Source: Herpetosiphonaceae bacterium
GTDB taxonomy: Bacteria; Chloroflexota; Chloroflexia; Chloroflexales; Herpetosiphonaceae
Length of the DNA: 64,000 nucleotides
Assembly: GCA_026003835.1 (NCBI GenBank)
Contig: BPHZ01000001.1
Span: 504,001 to 568,000, forward strand
Direction: 5' to 3'
The position numbers and the translations under genes were made by a program. Of the stretch, positions 17,614 through 27,000 are shown piece after piece (within the stretch, counting starts at the first letter, position 1; each line of letters begins with the position of its first letter). The notes beneath the pieces are model-generated. The model saw only the letters and a program-made list of their open reading frames with translations, was not told the origin of the DNA and did not search any database.

Positions 17614-18427
17614 TTGGTCTCTAAGATTTCGAGACGGGTATTGGTGTTGCGCGCGCCGGGCATCAACTGCGATCGGGAGGTTGCCGCAGCGTGCGAGCTG
17701 GCCGGCGCCAGTGTCGAGCGGGTGCATGTCAACCGGCTGGCCGAGGGAGACGCGCGCTTGTTGGACTATGCGGCGCTGATTATTCCCGGAGGCTTTTCCT
17801 ATGGCGATCATTTGGGCGCCGGGCGGCTGCTGGCGGTCGATCTCGTCCATCGGCTGGGCGAGGATCTGGAGGCCTTTGTCGCCGATGGGCGGCCGGTGCT
17901 GGGAATCTGCAACGGTTTTCAGGTGTTGGTCAAGGCCGGGCTGCTGCCGGCTTTGCCCGACGATGCCGGCAGGCGAGGCTCCGGGTTGCCAGCAGGCGAG
18001 CCTGATTGGCAATGCGAGTGGCCGCTATGAGTGCCGCTGGGTGCGCCTGGCTGCCGACCCCCGGAGCGCTTGCATCTTTACAAGAGGGATTGAGGAGCCG
18101 TTTGAGCTGCCCATCGGCCATGGCGAGGGTCGTTTTGTGGCCGAGGAGCCGGTGCTGGAGGCGCTGGCAGCGTCGCATCAGTTGGCGCTACGCTACATTG
18201 ACGCTGCCGGACAACCTGCTGCCCAGTATCCCGAGAACCCCAACGGATCGTTGTGGGCGGTTGCAGGTGTCTCGAACCCCGCGGGGACGGTCTTTGGGAT
18301 GATGCCGCACCCGGATCGGGCCTTTCTGCCGCAGCATCATCCCCAGTGGAGGAGACTCGGTTTACAAGAGGAAGGGCCAGGTATGGCTATTTTCCTCAAT
18401 TTGGTGCGTTATCTGCAGGAACAGTGA
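17614..18427 (+). pseudogene. purQ: purQ, FGAM synthase glutaminase subunit, interrupted by a +1 frameshift
   Basis: PurQ hydrolyses glutamine to supply ammonia to PurL. TTG start at 17614 with GGAGG 5 nt before. The first part (to about 17955) reads 'VLVLRAPGINCDREVAAACELAGA', 'IIPGGFSYGDHLGAG' and 'GICNGFQVLVKAGLLPAL' with the nucleophile Cys in GICNG. From about 17993 the protein continues one frame later: 'QASLIGNASGRYECRWVRLA', 'PIGHGEGRFV', 'GTVFGMMPHPDRAF' with the catalytic His and partner residue region. One surplus base (or two missing) between about 17950 and 17993 separates the halves. Since purL needs this subunit, a sequencing error is as likely as a real mutation. Confidence 0.85.
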
Positions 18428-18477
18428 TCTTGATTACCAGGACCGAGGCTACGGGAATGACCTCTATGACAGGCGGC

Positions 18478-18503
18478 GATCGGAGAGACGTTGTCTTCCG
18501 ATC
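18478..18503 (+). terminator. hairpin after purQ
   Basis: GATCGGA, bulged G, AGAC, loop GTT, GTCT, TCCGATC. The stem has 11 pairs. It stands 50 nt behind the purQ stop with no T-tract, so termination is uncertain. Confidence 0.4.
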
Positions 18504-18648
18504 CGCTCCCGCTCAAAGCCAAGACAACCTGGTGCGAGTTGCACACCGTAGGAATGAAGGCGGCAGCGGCGCCGCCCCTAAGATTCGATGGTATCCGTAG
18601 CTACGTTCCTCCCAGCGTTACGCGCCGGGGCTTCCTGCGGAGGTTGTT

Positions 18649-19738
18649 GTGAACGCAATGCACGATCAGCGGGCAAGACTCAGCCAGCGCATCCGCCTGT
18701 TTGCCCAGCTTGAGGCGAGCGCAGTTGTTATCATCACAGTGGCGGGAGTCCTCATCCTCCCCGCGAAATGGTTCCCGATCGTCTCTGCGAGCCTATTGAC
18801 GCTGCTGTTCTCCGGCATGCTGTATGCGCTGCGCAACAGCCGCTACGCCGAGCTTGCGGTCTACATCAATCTGGTCGCAGTCATTCTCATCACCGCCGCA
18901 CTGGGTCCGGCGACCAGGCAGCTGACCGGCGTTTCATGGGTGCTCTTCCAGGCCTGGCCGCCGATCGCCGCGCTGATCCTACGCCAGGCCCGCGCCTCAC
19001 TTATTGTCGCAGTCATTGCCGCAGTCTGTATGGTCCTGGTCTTTCTGCTTCAGCTTGAGGGTGTGCTGCCGGGCGAGCAGCTTGTACCGGAGCGGATTCT
19101 CTGGCTGACGCTGATGTTCCAGCTTGTGGTTCTTGGGCTGCTCTCGACAGTCACCATGTTTGTCAGCAAGGGTGAGGAATCAGGCGCTCAAAGAGGCCTT
19201 GGAGGCGCGGCAGCAGCTTGAGGCCCAACTACGGAGGGTTGAGCAGCTTATCGCTGACAAAGATCAGCTCAACCGTGACCTGGAAGCGAGCCTTGCAGCA
19301 GTACGGGCACAGGAAGAACAGATCCGCCACGAGCAGCACGAGCAACAGCAGCTCCGGCAGACGATCCTGGAACTCTCCGCACCAGTGCTGCCAGTTCTCG
19401 AAAAGGTCGTGGTCATGCCGCTCGTTGGATCGTTTAGCGCGGAGCGGGCAGAAGAGATGGTTACGGCGTTGTTGAATGGCATTGAGCGCCATCGCGCCCG
19501 CGTGGTTGTGTTGGATGTGACGGGCGTCCAAGTAATCGATACAGCAGTGGCTCATGTGATTGTTGAGGCAGCCGGCGCCAGCCGCCTTCTTGGTACGACT
19601 CCGGTGCTGGTTGGTATTGGGCCTGAGATCGCACAGACGCTGGTAGGGTTAGGCGTCGATCTAAGAACGATTGAGACCAAGGCCGACCTCAAAGCCGGCG
19701 TCGAGTATGCGATGCAGTTGTTGGAGAAGCTGAGGTAG
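18649..19738 (+). pseudogene. membrane STAS-domain (RsbR-like) protein, interrupted by a +1 frameshift
   Basis: The N-terminal part (GTG 18649, GGAGG 5 nt before) has about six membrane helices (to about 19165). The frame then breaks, and one frame later comes a charged coiled coil ('NQALKEALEARQQLEAQLRRVEQLIADKDQLNRDLEAS') and a C-terminal STAS domain ('VVVMPLVGSFSAERAEEMVTALLNGIERHRARVVVLDVTGVQVIDTAVAHVIVEAAGASRLLGTTPVLVGI'). Deleting one G of the GGG at 19170-19172 restores a smooth reading (VSKVRNQALKEAL). RsbR-type STAS proteins act in stressosome-like signalling. Probably one intact gene with an error, or a recent pseudogene. Confidence 0.8.
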
Positions 19739-19744
19739 CGATCT

Positions 19745-20770
19745 ATGACCTCATATCGTGATGCGGGTGTTGATATTGCGGCGAAGATGCGAATGATCGC
19801 CGCGCTCAAGCAGAGCGTCGAGTCGACGCAGACGCCGGCGGTGCTGGCGGGCGTCGGCGCATTTGGCGGCTGCCTGGATCTGAGCACGGCGCTGCCGGGG
19901 CTTCAGCAGCCCGTGTTGGTGGTTTCCACCGACGGCGTCGGAACAAAGACCCTGGTAGCAGCAGCCGTTGGCCGGTTCGATACTGTTGGCGCGGATCTGG
20001 TCAACCATTGTATCAACGATATTCTCTGCCAGGGCGCGACGCCACTATTGTTTATGGATTACATTGCCGCTGCCCGCCTTGAGCCTGCAATTGTGGCTCC
20101 GCTTGTCGAGGGGATCGCCAACGCCTGTAAAGAGGCGGGCATCCCGCTGCTGGGTGGCGAGACAGCCGAGATGCCGGGAGTCTATGCCGAGGGCGCCTTC
20201 GATCTGGCCGGTACGATCATAGGTGTGGTGGAGCGTGATGCTCTTATTACCGGGCGTACGATCCAGGCTGGCGATGCCATTCTGGCCCTGCCCTCGACCG
20301 GCCTCCATACGAATGGCTATTCGCTGGCGAGGAAAGTGCTGGCGCCGCTTGGCTACGATGCCCGGCCGGAAGCGCTGGGCGGACAGACTGTTGGCGAGGC
20401 GCTGCTAGCCGTGCATCGTTCCTACGCTAATGAGATCAAGACGCTGCGGCTCGGTGGCGTGGAGATCCGTGGCCTGGCGCATATTACCGGCGGTGGGTTG
20501 TGGGATAATCTGCCGCGTATTCTTCCTGAAGGTGTCGGCGCTGTGCTGTGGCGCGGCTCCTGGCACGTACCGCCAATCTTCGGGCTGATCGTCGAGCGCG
20601 CCGGCATCGACGAGCACGAGGCCTTCCACGTCTTCAATATGGGCCTCGGCATGCTTGTGGTCGTGCCCCAGCAATCGGTCGATGGAGCGCTGGCAGTCGT
20701 CCCTGATGCGCGGGCTGTCGGTGAGATCGTCACCTGGGATGGTCAGGGGCCGCGGGTCAGACTTGAATGA
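19745..20770 (+). CDS. purM: phosphoribosylaminoimidazole synthetase (AIR synthetase)
   Basis: 341 aa. It closes FGAM to AIR with ATP (step 5 of purine synthesis). Motifs: 'VVSTDGVGTKTLVAA' (ATP and Mg site), 'VNHCINDILCQGATPLLFMDYIAAARL', 'LLGGETAEMPGVYAEGAFDLAGTIIGVVERD', 'HITGGGLWDNLPRILP' and 'VFNMGLGMLVVV', all hallmarks of PurM. Length is normal. It starts 6 nt after the STAS gene and is probably in the same transcript. Confidence 0.96.
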   Translation: MTSYRDAGVDIAAKMRMIAALKQSVESTQTPAVLAGVGAFGGCLDLSTALPGLQQPVLVVSTDGVGTKTLVAAAVGRFDTVGADLVNHCINDILCQGATPLLFMDYIAAARLEPAIVAPLVEGIANACKEAGIPLLGGETAEMPGVYAEGAFDLAGTIIGVVERDALITGRTIQAGDAILALPSTGLHTNGYSLARKVLAPLGYDARPEALGGQTVGEALLAVHRSYANEIKTLRLGGVEIRGLAHITGGGLWDNLPRILPEGVGAVLWRGSWHVPPIFGLIVERAGIDEHEAFHVFNMGLGMLVVVPQQSVDGALAVVPDARAVGEIVTWDGQGPRVRLE

Positions 20771-20902
20771 GTTTATACGAGGCTTTCCACTGAACTCTCA
20801 TCTGGGGGGGCGTAAGGTCCGCGCCTCCACCGTTGGCTTTCGGACTGGAGAATCAATAGAAAAGCCGGTAGTTTATCGGCTATAGGAGGAAGGAACACCA
20901 CA

Positions 20903-21649
20903 ATGCAGTTTGGCGAGAAGCTTGCCGAGGGCAAGACGAAAGTTATCTACACTCACCCCGCCGATCAACGCCTGGTCGTCATGCATCATAAAGATGCGAT
21001 CAGCGCCGGTGACGGTGCGCGGCGCAATACCATCGAAGGCAAGGGGGCGATCAGTGGCCGAACGACGGCGAATGTGTTCCGGCTGCTCAACCGCGAGGGG
21101 ATACGGACCCACTTCGTCGATGATCCCGACCCATCGCTGATGATCGTGGAGCGCTGCGCAATGGTGCCTGTTGAGGTGGTCATGCGCCGCATTGCGACCG
21201 GCTCCTATGTGCGCCGTCACCCCGAGGTCGCTGAGGGCACCAGATTCGAGCCTGTGCTGGTGGAGTTTTTCTTCAAGGATGATGCCGCTCACGATCCGCA
21301 GATCAGCGAAGAGGAGATGGTGGAGCGCGGCCTGGTTTCCGCCGACGAGGTGCAGATCCTGATCGATACCGGACGGCAGGTCTTTGTGGCCCTGGAGCGC
21401 GCCTGGGCAGAGCTTGGCGTGCAGCTCGTCGACCTGAAGATCGAGTTCGGCCGTAACCCTGAGGGCGAGCTGGTGGTGGCCGATGTCATCGATAACGACT
21501 CCTGGCGGCTCTGGCCCGGCGGCGAGAAGAGTCGTATGCTCGATAAGCAACTCTACCGCAATATGCAAGAGGTAACCGCCGATGGGCTGGCGATGCTCAA
21601 AGAGCGCTACGAGTACGTGCGGGATCTGACGGAGCAGTTTAGAGGATAA
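20903..21649 (+). CDS. purC: SAICAR synthetase, animal PAICS-like type
   Basis: 248 aa; AGGAGGAAGG precedes the ATG. It joins aspartate to CAIR (step 7). The sequence runs 'LAEGKTKVIY', 'DAISAGDGARRNTIEGKGAISGRTTANVFRLLNREGIRT', 'VMRRIATGSYVRRHP', 'VEFFFKDDAAHDPQISEEEM', 'LVDLKIEFG' and 'VVADVIDNDSWRLWPGGEKSRMLDKQLYRNM'. By memory this follows the SAICAR-synthetase half of vertebrate PAICS closely, including the 'FFKDDANNDP' and 'DNDSWRLWPSGD' segments. purE starts 14 nt downstream. Confidence 0.95.
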   Translation: MQFGEKLAEGKTKVIYTHPADQRLVVMHHKDAISAGDGARRNTIEGKGAISGRTTANVFRLLNREGIRTHFVDDPDPSLMIVERCAMVPVEVVMRRIATGSYVRRHPEVAEGTRFEPVLVEFFFKDDAAHDPQISEEEMVERGLVSADEVQILIDTGRQVFVALERAWAELGVQLVDLKIEFGRNPEGELVVADVIDNDSWRLWPGGEKSRMLDKQLYRNMQEVTADGLAMLKERYEYVRDLTEQFRG

Positions 21650-21663
21650 AAGAGAGGATCACC

Positions 21664-22143
21664 ATGCGCGTTGTGATTTTGATGGGATCGAAGGCCGACC
21701 GCGAGCACGCCGATAAAATTGCCGCAGTGCTGAAGACATTTGAGGTACCTGTCGAGATACGTATCGCCTCGGCTCACAAAGCCCCCCGTATTCTTCTTGA
21801 TATCGTCGAACAGTATGATCGAGAGGCCGGGTCGTTGGTTTACATCGCCATTGCCGGCCGCTCCAATGCCCTCTCAGGGGTGCTTGACTGGGCGACGCTG
21901 AACCCGGTTATCACCTGCCCACCGCCCTCGCAGAGCTTTGGCGGCGCCGATATCTTCTCCTCGCTGCGGATGCCCAGCGGCATTGCGACGCCGACGATCC
22001 TCGAACCTGAGGGCGCCGCGCTGCTGGCGGTTAAGCTGTTGGGGTTGAGCGAACCGGCGCTGCGCGAGCGGCTGCAGCACTATCGGGACAAGATGCTGGA
22101 ACAGATGCAGGCGGATGATCGGGCGCTGGTGAGCGGACAGTAA
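21664..22143 (+). CDS. purE: AIR carboxylase, class II PurE (CO2-dependent)
   Basis: 159 aa. Class II PurE converts AIR plus CO2 directly to CAIR; class I enzymes of most bacteria need PurK and N5-CAIR. The class II features here are SAHK (residues 36-39), VAGRSN-type 'IAGRSNALSGVLDWATLNPVITCPPPSQ' (63-90) and 'SSLRMPSGIATPTILEPEGAALLAVKLLGL', matching the carboxylase half of animal PAICS. No purK is near, consistent with this. It follows purC by 14 nt and ends the purine run. Confidence 0.93.
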   Translation: MRVVILMGSKADREHADKIAAVLKTFEVPVEIRIASAHKAPRILLDIVEQYDREAGSLVYIAIAGRSNALSGVLDWATLNPVITCPPPSQSFGGADIFSSLRMPSGIATPTILEPEGAALLAVKLLGLSEPALRERLQHYRDKMLEQMQADDRALVSGQ

Positions 22144-22150
22144 GTTTGTA

Positions 22151-22217
22151 GGCTCTCATCCCCTCAGCTCCTCCCATAACGCAAAATGTGAGAATGCCGG
22201 GCTGTGGGATGAGGGCC
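22151..22217 (+). terminator. long-stem inverted repeat after purE
   Basis: GGCTCTCATCCC (22151-22162) pairs with GGGATGAGGGCC (22206-22217) over 12 positions with one G-U, around a 43-nt loop. No T-tract follows immediately. It probably marks the end of the purine transcript. Confidence 0.5.
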
Positions 22218-22331
22218 TCCTTGTATCATCATTCTTGAGGGCCGCGTTGGTAAGAGAGCGGTGCGGCATTGAATACTCCCTGCCATTGGAGGGACGATTT
22301 TTTGCTTAAACGTTTCTGTAGAGAGTAGAGT

Positions 22332-22943
22332 ATGCCAATGCTGTCTCTTTTGATTGCAACAACCAATCTGCATAAGCTTGATGAGTACCGCCTTATTCTC
22401 GGCGACCTTCCACTTCACCTCTTGTCCTTGCGTGATGTAGGCATTAGCGATGATGTTCCTGAGACAGGGACGACGTTTGTTGAGAATGCCAGGATCAAGG
22501 CGGAGGCGTACTGCCGTATGAGCGGTCTGCCGACGATGGCCGACGACTCAGGGATTGAAGTGCCCTCGCTCGGCGGCGCACCCGGCGTCTACACGGCCCG
22601 GTGGGCGATGCCCGACCCAAACGATCCACACCGGCACTACCGGCGGCTGCTGGATGAACTCCAGGGCAAGCCATTCCACGATCGCATCGCCCGCTTTGTC
22701 TGCGCTATCGCGCTGGCGCGGCCGGGCCACGAGATCGAGCTGGTCGAGGGAACGCTGATGGGCGTGATCGAGGAGCAGCCACGGGGGATGCACGGTTTTG
22801 GTTATGATCCCGTCTTCTATCTGCTCGATTATGATAAAACCCTGGCCGAGTTGCCGCCCGAGGAGAAGAACCGTATCAGCCATCGGGCTCAGGCAGCGCG
22901 TGCCGCTCGGGTGGTGATTGAGCGCTGGCTGGCCGAGGGATGA
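22332..22943 (+). CDS. rdgB: XTP/dITP pyrophosphatase (RdgB/HAM1)
   Basis: 203 aa. It hydrolyses non-canonical purine triphosphates (ITP, XTP) to monophosphates and cleans the nucleotide pool, a fitting neighbour for purine synthesis genes. Motifs: 'LLIATTNLHKLDEYRLIL' (family N-terminus TxNxxK), 'TGTTFVENARIKAEAYCRMSGLPTMADDSGIEVPSLGGAPGVYTARW', 'HGFGYDPVFY' and 'KNRISHRAQAARA'. All core residues are present. Confidence 0.94.
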   Translation: MPMLSLLIATTNLHKLDEYRLILGDLPLHLLSLRDVGISDDVPETGTTFVENARIKAEAYCRMSGLPTMADDSGIEVPSLGGAPGVYTARWAMPDPNDPHRHYRRLLDELQGKPFHDRIARFVCAIALARPGHEIELVEGTLMGVIEEQPRGMHGFGYDPVFYLLDYDKTLAELPPEEKNRISHRAQAARAARVVIERWLAEG

Positions 22944-22968
22944 AGACGAAGGTAATGTTTCGATCCTC

Positions 22969-23574
22969 TTATGGCTCGATACGCGCTTCTATCGGAATAC
23001 TGCGAATTGGCGTTCGGATATAAAGGGTGTTAGTCGCTGCATCGATATCAAGCCGGATATCCTGCAGATGTGCTCGTTCGGCATATTCGACAAAACTGAC
23101 CCCGTAGGATTCGCACTTGAGGCCCCCACGTTTACACAGGCTGATCATAAAGAAGGAGTCCCCATCAATCGCTTCCCTGATACCGAGATAGTACCGGCCG
23201 GAGCCCGTTGCGATACTGGTCAGATGACGGTAGCTGATGAATAACTGCGGTAGGGTGTGATAGCCGGCCCAAAGAAGCGCCAGAATAGATAGGGCTACAG
23301 CGATGGAAGTAGTCCTCCGGTGGTTTTTGTGACGGTGTCTCCTGGTCCAGACGATAATCAGAATGATGCCGTTCAACAAGATGATAGCTGTGCTCGGGAG
23401 AGCGAGGTAAGCGTAGGCGAGCACAGCCCAGTAGTGTGTGCTTGCGTGCTGGCCGGATTGGAGACTGGCGGGGATTTCTCCAAAAGCCCTGGCGATAGCC
23501 AGCATACCAGCGACGATCACCGCGCCGAGGCCGAGCATGATTGTCCAGTCTTGCTTGTGGAACGTGTGTCTCAT
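22969..23574 (-). CDS. hypothetical membrane protein
   Basis: 201 aa on the minus strand. Three membrane helices are visible: about 12-31 (TIMLGLGAVIVAGMLAIARAF), 47-76 (including AIILLNGIILIIVW) and 88-106 (TSIAVALSILALLWAGY). The last 90 residues form an extracytoplasmic or cytoplasmic domain with a possible Cys pair (SLCKRGGLKCES). I recognise no family. It is convergent with rdgB, 25 nt apart. Confidence 0.6.
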   Translation of the reverse strand: MRHTFHKQDWTIMLGLGAVIVAGMLAIARAFGEIPASLQSGQHASTHYWAVLAYAYLALPSTAIILLNGIILIIVWTRRHRHKNHRRTTSIAVALSILALLWAGYHTLPQLFISYRHLTSIATGSGRYYLGIREAIDGDSFFMISLCKRGGLKCESYGVSFVEYAERAHLQDIRLDIDAATNTLYIRTPIRSIPIEARIEP

Positions 23575-24060
23575 GGGACTGCCTGGATACCTTGTCGACG
23601 CAATGCATCTCCTGCTGGTTTCTTTCCATCTATCTTATATACGCGAGTCAATACCCGGCGCCGGAAACTTAGCTGTTTGGTCCTTGGCGTAGATGGTGTT
23701 CTTTGAGAGAATTCGCCAAAACGCTCAGCGGCAGCAGTGGTCAGGCCGATACCGGGACGCTGGCCGGCGATAGCTACAGGCTGGAGGGCAGCTTCTGGAG
23801 CGGCGCCGCGACGCGCTCCGTGCTGTTCCTCCCGCTGGTACAGCGCTGAACGAACCACCCATGCGGCCGCCGTATGAGTGGTGGACCATCACCATCTATT
23901 CCAAAAGGTGGTACAATCCCATACGGTTAAACCAACGGGACGACACAGTTTACCTCGCTCTCACCCCCTCATCGCAGCCAGTTGTGATAGAACTCAAGGC
24001 CACGGCCGCTTGGTGGAGGCGTATGAGCACTTCCAGGCGTGAGTGGTTAGACGTGATCGT
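23575..24060. other. non-coding stretch with a gene remnant
   Basis: This stretch separates the minus-strand membrane protein from the hybrid kinase. It holds the remnant described at 23724-23849. At its end, around 24023, a short frame of 14 codons (ATG 24023, GGAGG 3 nt before) ends in a TGA overlapping the kinase start. No clear promoter was recognised. Confidence 0.5.
23724..23849 (+). pseudogene. 3' remnant of a secreted surface-protein gene
   Basis: A frame without start reads LSGSSGQADTGTLAGDSYRL then EGSFWSGAATRSVLFLPLVQR and stops at 23847. The 'GG.Y.L.GGFW.G......LPLV.R' ending is a common C-terminal signature of exported Chloroflexota proteins, known from experience with such genomes rather than a named domain. 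Nothing upstream continues it, so it appears to be the tail of a deleted gene. Confidence 0.5.
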
Positions 24061-27000
24061 ATGCTGAGGTTGCGAAACCTGGGGCTTGTACCGAAACTCG
24101 CGTTGACCTTTGTCGCCTTTGCCGCTGTGCTCCTTACCGGTGTCGGCCTGCTGGCGTACAACGGTGGACGCCAGTCGCTGCGCGAGGCGACGATCTCCAG
24201 ATTGCTCTCGCAGGCCATCGAGAAAGAGGAGACACTTCAGGATTGGCTGCGCGACCGGCTGATCGATCTCGAAATCCGTGCCTCATCACCTCGCCTGATC
24301 AGCAGACTGGAGATCATTAATACCAATACCGCTGCTCCAGACTCCCAGGGGATGCGGACGCTTCAGAGCAACCTCGTCCAGCAACTCCGTCTGCTTATGC
24401 ACGGCGATCAGCACTTTGTCCAGGTTGCCGTCCTACACCCCGAGTCCGGCCTTCCCATCGCGGCGACACATCCTGCGGAGGCGCGGGCCTTCGATCCTAA
24501 CCAGCCCTTCTTTCGGTACGGCAAAGACCGGCCCTATCTTCAGAATCCGTACTACTCCTCGGATCTCCAGCGTCCGGTTATGGTCGCTGCCGGCCCGATC
24601 CGCTCCGCGGACGGCAGACTCCTTGGCGTCATAGTGGGAGAGATCAATCTCGAAACGATCCAGCAGATCGTCAGCCGGCGCTCGAATCTCCACCAGACTG
24701 ATGATGCTTTCCTGGTCGATGGAAATTATCAGTTTATCACCCAGCCGCGCTTTATTCAGCAGCCGGTGATCCTTCAGTCTGCCGCTGTTTCCCAAGCCGT
24801 CAAGCAATGCCTGACACAGGAGAGCGGGGTGATGTCCGCTCTTGACTATCGCAATGTCCCGGTGATTACCATCTACCGCTGGTTAGCCGAGCATAAGCTC
24901 TGTCTGGTGATCAAGATCGACGAAGCTGAGGCACTTGCGCCGGCGCTCTCTTTCGGCAAGACGATTATGATGGTGAGCATCCTGACGCTCTTGTTTGCCT
25001 CCTCGCTTTCGATCTGGCTGGCCCGCAGCATCACACGGCCGGTATTGACGTTGCAAGAGGGCGCCTCTCGCTTTGGTCAGGGCCAGCTGGATATCCGGCT
25101 GCCGGAGGATCGCGGCGATGAGCTGGGCCTGCTGGCCCGCGCGTTCAATGCGATGGCGGCGGCGATCGCCGGCAATGAGGCGGCGCTGCGCCGCCACGCG
25201 CTGGATCTGGAGCAGCGGGTTGCAGAGCGCACTACAGAGCTGCGCGAGTCTGAGCTGCGCTTCCGCTCGATCATCGAATCGGCGAGCGATGGGATCATTA
25301 TCGTCAATGATGCCTACGACATCGTAGGTTGGAACCGGGCCGCAGAGCGTCTGTTTGGCTACCAGGAGCAGGAGGTGCGGGGTCAGCCGCTCGCCATCTT
25401 GATGCCCCAACGCTATCGGCTGAGTTTTCTCCAAGGTTTGCAGCGCTTCAAAGACACAGGCGATGTGTCCCCGTCAGGCCATCCGATCGAAATGTACGGG
25501 CTTCGGCGGGATGGCGATGAGTTTCCGGCGGAGATCTCCATCGCCAGCTGGCAGACCAGCGAGGGGATCTTTTTTAGCGGCATTGTGCGTGATATCAGCC
25601 AACGCCGGCAGGCGGAGGAGGCCCTCAAACAGGCTAAAGAGGCGGCCGAGTCAGCCAGCCGGGCGAAGAGCAATTTCCTGACAACGATGAGCCATGAGAT
25701 CCGCACGCCGATGAATGCGATCATTGGCATGGCTGACCTCCTGTTGGGGACTGAGCTAAGCCCGGAGCAGCACGATTTTGTTGAAACTATTCGGCGCAGC
25801 GGCGACTCGCTGCTGGCGATTATTCATGATATCCTCGACTTCTCGAAGATTGAGGCCGAGAAGCTTGAGCTCGATCATGTGCCATTTGATCTCCGCGAGT
25901 GTGTCGAGGGCTCGCTTGATTTCCTTGCCGCAGCCGCCGCAGAGAAAGATCTCGATTTGACCTGCATTATCGAGGAGCAGACTCCAACCGCCGTTATCGG
26001 CGATGTCGTTCGTCTGCGGCAGATCCTGGTCAACCTGCTGTCCAATGCGGTTAAATTTACCGAGAGGGGTGAAATCGTTGTCTCGGTGAGCAGCACGCCG
26101 ATCCACGACAAGAGCTGCGAGCTGCTTTTTTCCGTCCGTGATACGGGTATTGGCATTCCTGCCGGGTACCTCCAGCGGCTGTTCCAGCCCTTCAGCCAGG
26201 TCGATGCCTCGACAACGCGGCGCTATGGGGGAACCGGCCTTGGTCTAGCGATCAGTAAACGCCTCGCCGAGCTTATGGGCGGCGGGATGTGGATTGAAAG
26301 TCAGGTCGGCAGCGGCACAACGGTCTTTTTTACTGTCCACGCTGTGTTTGCCCCCCCGTTGCTCCATAGCTATCTGGATGCTGAACAGCCTCAGCTGCGC
26401 GGAAAGCGTCTGTTGATCGTGGATGATAATGCCACTAATCGTGAAGTTCTATCGCGGCAGGTACGCTTCTGGGGGATGCTTCCCGAGGATACAGCCTCTC
26501 CCAGGGAGGCGCTGGAATGGATCCGAGCGGGCGAACCTTACGACCTGGCCATCTTCGATCTGCACATGCCCGAGATAGATGGGTTGATGCTGGTGGAGGA
26601 GGTCCGGCGCTATGTTCCTGCTGCTTCCCTGCCAATCATCTTGCTCGCTTCCCGTGGCCGGTATGAGAGCAAAACAGGCGATTTTGAGATTGCTGCCTTT
26701 CTGGTGAAGCCGATTAAAGCCGCGCAGCTCTACAGCGTATTGATGGCGAGCCTGAGCGAGATGCCGGGCGAGGTGCGGGAGGCCGTCGAGCCGGAGTATG
26801 ATCCGCTGCTTGCCGAACGACTACCGCTGCGCATCCTTATCGCGGAGGATAGTATTGTCAACCAGAAGGTGACGCTCAAACTGCTGTCCCGCCTCGGCTA
26901 TCGCGCCGATGTTGCCGATAATGGACTGAAGGTGCTGGAGGCTCTGGAGCGCCAGATGTACGATGTGGTACTGATGGACGTTCAGATGCCCGAGCTTGAT

